From Planctomycetota bacterium (GTDB lineage Bacteria; Planctomycetota; Phycisphaerae; WQYP01): 5,736 nucleotides of DNA. Shown one piece after another: positions 1 to 5,241 of the stretch. Under the pieces are notes generated by a model that did no database searches, was not told the DNA's origin, and was given only the letters and a program-made list of their open reading frames with translations. Every line of letters starts with the position of its first letter. Within the stretch, counting starts at the first letter, position 1. The translations under genes and the position numbers were made by a program. Location of the stretch: assembly GCA_021852225.1 (NCBI GenBank), contig JAJZOA010000354.1, positions 1-5,736 on the forward strand, read 5' to 3'.

Positions 1-1320
1 ATCGACGACCTGTTGCATATTGTGGTGGAAGATTTACCTTCACCGGTCAGTGGCCGGGCGAAGCGGTTGCATATGGGTGAAGGAAAGGCAACGGCGGAAG
101 CGGGGGGGCTGGTGGAATTTCCGGCGGACCCGGACGCTCCGCTGCTGGCGCATGTGTTCAAAGTGACCAGCGACCCGTATGTGGGAAAGCTATGCATGAT
201 GCGCATCATTCAGGGGAAACTGGAGGCTTCCACCGCGTTTGTGTATGGGGCGGAAAAACGCACCCACAAGGCGGGCCATGTGCTGAAAGTGGAGGGAAGA
301 GAGCATCCGGAGGCATCGGTGGCGTACGCCGGCGATATTGTGGCGGTGGCCAAGCTGGATGACCTGCATGTGGACGCGGTGGTTCATGCGCCGGGCGCGG
401 CGAACAACCTGCGGCCGGTGCTGCCGCGATATCCAACGCCGATGTTTTCAGTGGCGGTAACGCCGAAATCCCGTGGCGATGAGGTAAAAATTTCGGCTGC
501 GCTTTCAAAATTAATGGAAGATGATCCGACGTTTCGGGCGTCGCACGATCCGCAGACGCACGAACTGGTGATTCATGGACTGGGCGATCTGCATTTACGG
601 GTGATGCTGGAAAAAATGAAAAATCGCTTTAACCTGGATGTTTCTGCGGCTCCGCCGCGGATCGCGTATCGCGAAAGCATAGCGACCCGAGCGGAAGGGC
701 ATTACCGGCATAAGAAGCAGTCGGGCGGCGCGGGGCAGTTTGGCGAAGTGTACCTGCGGGTGGAACCGCTGGAGCGTGGCAATGGTTTTGAATTTGTGAA
801 TGATATATTCGGGGGCACTATTCCGGTGCAGTACATTGCGTCTGTGGAAAAAGGCGTGCACGACGCAATTGAACGCGGGCCGCTGGCCGGTTATCCGGTG
901 CAGGATGTGCGCGTGATTGTGTACGATGGCAAAAGCCATCCGGTGGATTCCAAGGACATTGCGTTCCGGATAGCGGGCAAGATGGCGTTTCATGACGCAT
1001 TGCTGAAGGCCAGGCCGGTACTGCTTGAGCCATTGGTTTCACTGGAAGTGGTCGTGCCCGAATCGCATCTGGGTTCGACGACCGGTGATTTGAACGGCCG
1101 GCGTGGCCGGATTAACGGCACTGATTTACTGCCCGGCGGGCTGGCGGTCATTCGCGCCACTGCGCCGCTGGCCGAGCTGACGCAATACGACAGTCAGTTA
1201 CGGAGTGCGACGGGCGGACAGGGAAGTTTTGTAATGGAATTTTCGCATTATGATGCGGTTCCGCCCGCATTGCAGATAAAAATTGCCAGTCAGTACAAGG
1301 CCGCCGTACCGGAAGACTGA
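1..1320 (+). CDS. fusA: Elongation factor G-like translation GTPase, 5'-truncated by the window edge
   Basis: The reading frame is open from base 1 (I-D-D-L-L-H...) to TGA at 1318-1320, giving 439 residues. EF-G is usually about 690, so most of the GTPase domain is outside the window. Visible parts, numbered from base 1: the end of the G-domain region with an EDLPSP motif (about 10-15); domain II (about 48-125, including SDPYVGKL); domain III (about 145-218, with GLGDLHLRVMLEKM at 193); domain IV (about 220-338, with HKKQSGGAGQFGEV at 237 and the tip loop GKSHPVDSKD at 310); domain V (about 343-430, with GDLNGRRGRI at 362). EF-G moves tRNA and mRNA through the ribosome using GTP, in the cytoplasm. 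The tip loop and the LGSTTGDLNGRRG segment differ somewhat from what I recall of the main EF-G, so this may be a second EF-G paralogue. The G1-G5 GTP-binding motifs cannot be checked here. The family call is secure; the subfamily is not. Confidence 0.95.
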   Translation: MDDLLHIVVEDLPSPVSGRAKRLHMGEGKATAEAGGLVEFPADPDAPLLAHVFKVTSDPYVGKLCMMRIIQGKLEASTAFVYGAEKRTHKAGHVLKVEGREHPEASVAYAGDIVAVAKLDDLHVDAVVHAPGAANNLRPVLPRYPTPMFSVAVTPKSRGDEVKISAALSKLMEDDPTFRASHDPQTHELVIHGLGDLHLRVMLEKMKNRFNLDVSAAPPRIAYRESIATRAEGHYRHKKQSGGAGQFGEVYLRVEPLERGNGFEFVNDIFGGTIPVQYIASVEKGVHDAIERGPLAGYPVQDVRVIVYDGKSHPVDSKDIAFRIAGKMAFHDALLKARPVLLEPLVSLEVVVPESHLGSTTGDLNGRRGRINGTDLLPGGLAVIRATAPLAELTQYDSQLRSATGGQGSFVMEFSHYDAVPPALQIKIASQYKAAVPED

Positions 1321-1347
1321 AAACAATGAACCGTGGCCGATGCATAA

Positions 1348-1382
1348 CGAATCATATTCGATGAACGGATGAATTATCATCC
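1348..1382. other. Two AT-rich hairpins just after the EF-G gene
   Basis: CGAAT-CAT-ATTCG (1348-1360, 5 bp) and GGATGA-ATTA-TCATCC (1367-1382, 6 bp) lie 28 to 62 bases after the EF-G stop. They are placed where a transcript end or 3' stabilising structure would be expected. There is no T-run after either one on the plus strand, so they are not a standard Rho-independent terminator. The role is inferred from position only. Confidence 0.25.
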
Positions 1383-1483
1383 ATATTCAAAGATAAAAAA
1401 GCCCATGTGCAACGCACGCGGGTCGATGCGCAACTGGAAGTGCGGATGTTTCGTCCTGGGATTCGGCGGAGGTTGATCAATGC

Positions 1484-1519
1484 AAAAAGAGCCTGCCGCA
1501 CATATTGTGAGGCAGGCTC
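1484..1519 (-). terminator. Rho-independent terminator of the small basic protein gene
   Basis: The arms GAGCCTGCC (1489-1497) and GGCAGGCTC (1511-1519) form a perfect 9-bp stem. Inside it, CACA (1499-1502) pairs with TGTG (1506-1509) after one G/A mismatch, leaving a 3-base loop. Read on the minus strand, the stem is followed at once by TTTTT (plus-strand A-run 1484-1488). On the plus strand the stem is followed by CTGAAAGG with no T-run, so it works in the minus direction. It lies about 100 bases after the stop of the 23-residue gene at 1619-1690 and would end that transcript. Confidence 0.8.
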
Positions 1520-1618
1520 CTGAAAGGAGAGTCATTCCAGTTTAACCACGCTGTTTTCAATGCACAGGATGGAAAATTCCATCTGCCACCGGCGGTTAAT
1601 GTATCGGAATGGAGTCAA

Positions 1619-1690
1619 TTATTTTTTCTTGCCGGCGGCTTTTTTCGGCTTTTTGACTTCCTTCTTGCGTGCGTTGTTTCCTTTTGCCAT
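1619..1690 (-). CDS. 23-residue lysine-rich small protein
   Basis: This minus-strand ORF has ATG at 1690-1688 and TAA at 1621-1619. It begins MAKGNNARKKEVKKPKK, continues with A-A-G and ends in three lysines. Ten of 23 residues are lysine, plus one arginine, so it is strongly basic. There is no hydrophobic segment and no cysteine. A strong ribosome binding site (AAGGAG, 7 bases before ATG), a promoter-like pair at 1784-1812 and a terminator at 1484-1519 frame it, which is unusually good support for so short an ORF. Such a peptide would be expected to bind nucleic acid, possibly rRNA, but this is inference from composition alone. I do not recognise a named family. Its TAA is followed in the same frame by 28 more sense codons (see findings). 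The call rests on the start, the Shine-Dalgarno and the flanking signals; expression is unproven. Confidence 0.75.
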   Translation of the reverse strand: MAKGNNARKKEVKKPKKAAGKKK

Positions 1691-1697
1691 GGTACTT

Positions 1698-1703
1698 CTC
1701 CTT
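1698..1703 (-). promoter_or_regulatory. Ribosome binding site of the 23-residue gene
   Basis: On the minus strand, AAGGAG (extended AAGGAGAAG) lies 7 bases before the ATG at 1690. This is close to the ideal Shine-Dalgarno sequence and spacing, and is the main reason for accepting so short an ORF. Confidence 0.75.
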
Positions 1704-1751
1704 GAAAGAGGACTCGAATAATTTGAAAAATCGCTACATCACGATCTTTCT

Positions 1752-1767
1752 TCGGGCGGAAGCCCGA
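1752..1767 (-). other. Leader hairpin upstream of the 23-residue gene
   Basis: TCGGGC and GCCCGA form a perfect 6-bp stem with a 4-base loop (TTCC on the minus strand, GGAA on the plus strand). It falls in the predicted 5' leader of the minus-strand transcript, about 50 bases before the Shine-Dalgarno. It may stabilise the leader, or it may be chance. It has no T-run and is not a terminator. Confidence 0.3.
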
Positions 1768-1783
1768 TTACGAAAACACTAAC

Positions 1784-1812
1784 GTTATATGCTTTATCGG
1801 ACGAATCGTAAA
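1784..1812 (-). promoter_or_regulatory. Sigma70-like promoter for the 23-residue gene
   Basis: On the minus strand, a -35 box TTTACG (1812-1807, 4 of 6 to TTGACA) and a -10 box TATAAC (1789-1784, 5 of 6 to TATAAT) are separated by exactly 17 bases. Transcription would start near 1777 and give a leader of about 85 bases. With the terminator at 1484-1519, the predicted transcript is about 290 bases. The boxes are seen in the sequence; activity is inferred. Confidence 0.55.
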
Positions 1813-1829
1813 CCATTTATGAATTAATT

Positions 1830-1898
1830 TTCAGTTTTTTATCCATGACGATATTGGCGGCGATATCCGCCAGCGGGCCGTGACCGCGAAAAACTGAA
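1830..1898. repeat. 10-bp inverted repeat enclosing a second hairpin
   Basis: TTCAGTTTTT (1830-1839) and AAAAACTGAA (1889-1898) are perfect inverted copies 49 bases apart. Between them TGGCGG (1855-1860) and CCGCCA (1867-1872) form a 6-bp hairpin. The arms carry A/T runs. The pair lies upstream of the minus-strand promoter at 1784-1812, so a regulator-binding or cruciform role is possible, but there is no direct evidence. Confidence 0.35.
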
Positions 1899-2645
1899 TT
1901 CTTTCTGGCGATCGGTCAAACCTGATTTGCGGACTGGACCGACCACCCGATGTCTGGCCTGATGAAAAGCCGGCCGCTTCGCGTGCTCGTCGTGTGTACT
2001 TTAGAGTCTGAATCTGTTGCGGCGGCAAATCGGTGTAGTCTCAGTTGGGGTTTGATTATCAATCACCGACCGAACCATGAATGACAGGGATTAAACGGAT
2101 AAAGGTCATGTACCAACTGGCGATTGTGACAACAGATACCCGCATCCGCGATGTTACCGAGTATATTCGCGCCAGGATTGGTTGCGACACAGCCGCACTG
2201 TGTCATCCGTGAAGTAACAGGTTTCGTGGGCGCATCGCGCGGCGGGCATACGCCGCTAAACGGCAACGGAATGCTGAAAACCGTTCCGTATGTAGGTGTT
2301 GTTTCAGCAGCGCGACAAAAATGGGGTGAACTCACCGGTAGCCTGTTCGTCAGGTGACCCAATGCCAGGTCGGCCAATTTTTTTGGCATCGCATTTAACC
2401 GGACATTGGGAAATGCCCTTGCCGCCGCCAAAACGCCGCCTGAGAAGGCGAAACCTGTGTGCGCACCGCAAATATCGACAGAGCGCCAATGGCTACGAAG
2501 GCTGTCCAAATTGATCAGAGGCGTATGAATGGGATTGGGCGTGCCGAAAATTTGCCGCCGGGGAGCCTGCGGATTAAACTAAAGGGGCACAGGGTAGCGC
2601 TGACGGGCATTGTTTGCGTATCCGATTTTGTCGCCGTTATTTATC

Positions 2646-2650
2646 AGGAG
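2646..2650 (+). promoter_or_regulatory. Ribosome binding site that fixes the start at 2656
   Basis: AGGAG lies 5 bases before ATG 2656. The same frame can be extended upstream to a TTG at 2614, but that codon has no comparable site. The 14 extra residues would be Arg-rich and unlike the rest of the protein. Confidence 0.65.
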
Positions 2651-2655
2651 CCGCT

Positions 2656-3381
2656 ATGGCCGGTCCGGACGATATCTCTCAAAACAAGAACAACGGCAAA
2701 CCGCCGACCGATGCCTTGGCGGCGCTGCATTCCATGGGAGTTCCGCCGGAAAAAAAAGACAGTGAATCGCGTGAAAATTCAACAGGCAGCGCCACTGGCT
2801 TTGCGGCAATGCTGGCCAGGGGAAATCAGGAGGAGACGTCGACTCTGCCTTCGTCGAGTACAATGGGTGGATCGGCCGCGGGTTCGGCCGTCGGTGGCGG
2901 AAATACTGAATCTGCGCAAGTGCGACCGGTTCGCAAGCGCCCGGAGTTCGCCGAACTTCCGGAAGCCAAACTGATTGAAGTGACGGATGAACCTCCGCCA
3001 GAGGAAGATGCCGGTTCATCCCTGGCGGCGATGGCGGCGATGGGTTCGGCCGCCCCCACCGATTCGCGTGTTGCCGCGCGGCCACCTCAACTGACCGGAT
3101 TCCGAAAAAAAACCGGCCCGCCGGACTGGTACAAATTCGCCATACCCATCATGCTCGGCATTGGTGGAATGCTTTTGCTGATAGGAATATGGTCACTGCT
3201 GGTGCTGGCTGGCGCGGCGGTGCCGCTGGTGCCGCGGCACCATTCGGGTCGCGACTGGCGGAATATTCAATGGCTGGCGGAAGTGATGCTGCTGTGCCTG
3301 CCGGTTAGTGCGGCGATGCTGGGGCTGGGCGGATTTATGGTCTACCGCATGATGCAATTATCTCCCGCCGCCAAAGACTGA
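2656..3381 (+). CDS. Hypothetical protein with a disordered N-terminal region and two C-terminal membrane helices
   Basis: 241 residues, starting at the ATG preceded by AGGAG. Residues 1-155 are rich in Ser, Gly, Ala, Pro, Glu and Asn and look disordered; there is no signal peptide. A hydrophobic helix spans about 161-186 (AIPIMLGIGGMLLLIGIWSL region) and a second about 208-232, joined by a short polar loop containing RHHSGRDWRN; the C-terminus is short and polar. This suggests an inner-membrane protein with a long N-terminal tail, probably cytoplasmic because basic residues (FRKK) precede the first helix. A short motif of the form (L/F)AA(L/M)xxxG occurs three times in the tail: residues 21-28, 49-56 and 123-130. 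I do not recognise a family and assign no function. The next gene is 380 bases downstream, so an operon with the capsid gene is doubtful. The reading frame is well supported because alternative frames here give Arg-rich, unlikely proteins. Confidence 0.85.
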   Translation: MAGPDDISQNKNNGKPPTDALAALHSMGVPPEKKDSESRENSTGSATGFAAMLARGNQEETSTLPSSSTMGGSAAGSAVGGGNTESAQVRPVRKRPEFAELPEAKLIEVTDEPPPEEDAGSSLAAMAAMGSAAPTDSRVAARPPQLTGFRKKTGPPDWYKFAIPIMLGIGGMLLLIGIWSLLVLAGAAVPLVPRHHSGRDWRNIQWLAEVMLLCLPVSAAMLGLGGFMVYRMMQLSPAAKD

Positions 3382-3761
3382 AACAGAACGCGATGGCGGA
3401 CGGTCAATCGATGATTTAACCGACGGGCAAGAGGATGACTTTTCCCGGCGGGACCAGTGGATCAAGAGAGTTGAGATTCCAGCGGTTGGGGCATTTTTTA
3501 ACACTTTTGCCGTGAATTCCACGGCTGGCGCGCAGCTGCTTTCGAGCCACAGGCGCGACATGCAGCCAGCGCGCGCCGCTGGGCGCGGGTGTCGTTCATT
3601 TCAAATTTTATTGCGCGGGCGGTTATCGCCCGGGGCCGATCGCTATGAATATGTACAGGCATCAGATGCTTTTCGACCGGTGGCGAAGATGGACCCCGGC
3701 GTGCGGCATGATTCTGCCGGGTTGCGACAGGTCATTGGACAAGCAGTTATAAGGATTTCAA
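3382..3761. other. 380-base gap before the capsid gene, with hairpins
   Basis: No gene with a credible start is visible. Perfect hairpins are GCCGTG-AATTC-CACGGC (3509-3525), CGGGCG-GTTAT-CGCCCG (3616-3632) and CCCGGC/GCCGGG (3695-3700 with 3716-3721, with an alternative inner CGGCA/TGCCG pairing). The last one ends 40 bases before the capsid ATG. None is followed by a T-run, so none is a clear terminator. One plus-strand frame stays open from 3353 to 3817 but has no supported start (see findings). The region may be the capsid leader, a remnant of a lost gene, or both. Confidence 0.35.
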
Positions 3762-5117
3762 ATGAAAATAAAATTTACGCGCGAATATCTTGGCCAAAAA
3801 AAGGATGCAGTGGTTGAACTTCCGGATGATCAGGCCAAACCGCTGATTGGCAGCGGCACCGCCGAGGCAATAGCCGCTGTTCCGGCGGACCTTGAAGAGG
3901 CTCTGGGCGTGATGCACAAGGCGATGAACGAGCAGTTGGAAACTGCAGCGCAGCGCATCACCGGGCAGGTCATTGAGCAGGTTTCCCGCGGTTTAAAGGG
4001 GATTCGGCCGACACTGGTGATAGGCCCGGACCGTGCGGATCTTGACCCTACGGGCGGTTTTAGGAATCTTGGAGAATTCGCCCAGGCGGTTCGTCGCCAT
4101 TTCACGCACAAATCCACTGATGAACGCATTAAACGCATGATGACCAAGGCCGATGGCATGGATGAAACCACGCAGGCGGATGGCGGAGCGCTGGTGCCAA
4201 CCGAATATGCCAATCAGTTGTACCGGGATGTGCTGGCCGAGTCGGTGCTGTTTGACAAGGCCCGCAAATATCCGATCAGCATGGGCAATTCACTTTATAT
4301 TCCGGTTCGCAGCATTACGGAACTTGGCATCACCGCCGCTTCAGGCGGGTCGCTGGGCGCGTGGCTGAATGCGGATGGCGTTTCCATTGGCGCCCAGAAG
4401 CCCGTCTACAACCGCGTGCAAATGACGCTTAACCGCTGGGGCGCCCTGCTGCCGGTAACCGACGAGTTGCTGGCCGACAACAATGTGGCGCTTTCCAATT
4501 TCATTCTGGATGAAGGCGGCATCGCGCTGGCCTGGGATTTGAATCAGGCCATGCTTACCGGCACCGGCGCGGCGCAGCCACAGGGGATATTGAATTCGCC
4601 GGCGCTGGTAACCGCGGCCGCGGACGCGGGGCAGGCGAACTTCACCATCAGCTACAGCAATCTGGTGAATATGAAAAGCCATCTATGGACCCCCCGTCCC
4701 GGTGACCTTTCCGGCGTGGTGTGGATCGCGCATCCGGATGCCGAATCGCAGTTTGAACAGTTGAAGGATGGTGCGGGACGGAATCTGTATTTTGCCGCCG
4801 GCACCATTCAGCAGTCGCCACAGGGACGGCTATTCGGTCTGCCCGTGGTGTACAGCTACCATTGTTATCCGGTGGGGAATCCAGGTGATGTCATTCTGGC
4901 GGACCTGAACCAATATTTTGTTTCCACGAAGGCGGGTGGCGGGATTGAAACCGCCATGTCCATGCACCTGTATTTTGACAGTGCGGAAACCGCATACCGG
5001 ATCATTTACCGCGTGGATGGCAAGGTGGCGCGGAATGCCCCGCTGACTGTTCCCAACAGTGGAAATCTGCGCAGCGGATTTGTTTCCCTGGCGGCCCGCG
5101 GCGGCACGTTAAGCTAA
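3762..5117 (+). CDS. HK97-fold phage major capsid protein with an extra small N-terminal domain
   Basis: 451 residues; ATG preceded by AAGGA (3751-3755, 6-base spacer). Residues 1-38 (KIKFTREYLGQKKDAVVEL...) form a separate small domain. About 42-75 is a helical segment rich in Glu, Gln and Ala, like the delta/scaffold region of HK97 capsid precursors. GGFRNLGEFAQAVRRH follows, typical of this family. From about 133 the shell domain begins with the capsid signature ETTQADGGALVPTEYANQL. Later come LYIPV, the GALLPVTDELLAD segment, the P-loop-like but structural GTGAAQPQGIL (267-277) and GRLFGLPVV. In phages of this family the part before the signature is often cut off by a prohead protease, so a cut near 130-135 is plausible; no protease gene is visible in the window. 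It would self-assemble into an icosahedral shell. Encapsulins share the fold but are shorter and lack such a delta region, so a phage-type capsid is much more likely. Two small genes follow on the same strand. Confidence 0.95.
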   Translation: MKIKFTREYLGQKKDAVVELPDDQAKPLIGSGTAEAIAAVPADLEEALGVMHKAMNEQLETAAQRITGQVIEQVSRGLKGIRPTLVIGPDRADLDPTGGFRNLGEFAQAVRRHFTHKSTDERIKRMMTKADGMDETTQADGGALVPTEYANQLYRDVLAESVLFDKARKYPISMGNSLYIPVRSITELGITAASGGSLGAWLNADGVSIGAQKPVYNRVQMTLNRWGALLPVTDELLADNNVALSNFILDEGGIALAWDLNQAMLTGTGAAQPQGILNSPALVTAAADAGQANFTISYSNLVNMKSHLWTPRPGDLSGVVWIAHPDAESQFEQLKDGAGRNLYFAAGTIQQSPQGRLFGLPVVYSYHCYPVGNPGDVILADLNQYFVSTKAGGGIETAMSMHLYFDSAETAYRIIYRVDGKVARNAPLTVPNSGNLRSGFVSLAARGGTLS

Positions 5118-5141
5118 GGCATATCTCTCTGACACCCGAAT

Positions 5142-5189
5142 CCGGACCGGCCCGACTTTCATACTGCGATGAATTCGCGGCCGGTTCGG
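5142..5189 (+). other. Strong hairpin between the capsid gene and the next gene
   Basis: CCGGACCGGCC (5142-5152) pairs with GGCCGGTTCGG (5179-5189) over 11 positions with one G-T wobble and a 26-base loop. It starts 25 bases after the capsid stop. The nearest T-run on the plus strand (TTTT, about 5203-5206) is some 13 bases further on, too far for a standard terminator. It could protect the capsid mRNA 3' end or partly reduce transcription into the next gene, which would suit a capsid made in large amounts. The function is inferred. Confidence 0.45.
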
Positions 5190-5241
5190 AGAGGGGCGTC
5201 TGTTTTCAGTGGTTTAAGACGCAACGCAAAGGAGCATCCCG

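Larger units (their letters stand above)
1813..2655. other. About 840-base stretch without a convincing gene, with several short stems
   Basis: No ORF here has a good start, ribosome binding site and protein-like composition together. The longest is a minus-strand frame of 148 codons (2063-2509) with a TTG start and no Shine-Dalgarno. Perfect stems include CAGTTGG/CCAACTG (2042-2048 with 2113-2119), GACACAG/CTGTGTC (2186-2192 with 2198-2204, 5-base loop), TGCTGAAA/TTTCAGCA (2272-2279 with 2302-2309), CCCAATG/CATTGGG (2358-2364 with 2404-2410) and CGCCT-GAGA-AGGCG with a GNRA loop (2437-2450). A few 7-bp pairs are expected by chance in this length, so a structured RNA is possible but unproven. 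I recognise no tRNA, tmRNA, RNase P RNA, SRP RNA or known riboswitch. The last ~140 bases are probably the leader of the gene starting at 2656. Confidence 0.35.

Noticed and set aside
595..993. 132-codon minus-strand ORF inside the EF-G gene
   Set aside because: His/Arg-rich antisense shadow of a well-conserved coding region.
1831..2028. 65-codon minus-strand ORF
   Set aside because: TTG start, no ribosome binding site, and composition like translated noncoding DNA.
2151..2357. 68-codon plus-strand ORF
   Set aside because: ATG lacks a Shine-Dalgarno sequence, and it overlaps other equally open frames; nothing recognisable in the translation.
2362..2389. ATGCCA...TGGCAT / GCCAA-TTTTT-TTGGC as a terminator
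   Set aside because: The T-run is inside the loop, not after a GC-rich stem; no gene ends nearby.
2063..2509. 148-codon minus-strand ORF
   Set aside because: It starts with TTG, has no ribosome binding site, and its Cys/His/Pro-rich composition does not resemble a folded protein. Long frames by chance are common in GC-rich DNA.
2459..2974. 171-codon plus-strand ORF overlapping the membrane protein gene
   Set aside because: Beyond 2656 the translation is Arg-rich and is clearly a shifted reading of the gene at 2656-3381, which has the good ribosome binding site and membrane helices.
3722..3752. Possible promoter TTGCGA...TTATAA before the capsid
   Set aside because: The spacing is 19 bases and the -10 box overlaps the ribosome binding site, so it could not make a usable mRNA for this gene.
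3830..4213. 127-codon minus-strand ORF inside the capsid gene
   Set aside because: Antisense shadow of the capsid reading frame with no start signals.
3762..5117. Capsid protein as an encapsulin
   Set aside because: It is longer than encapsulins and has the phage delta-like region and the ETTQADGGALVP capsid signature; no cargo enzyme gene is next to it in the window.
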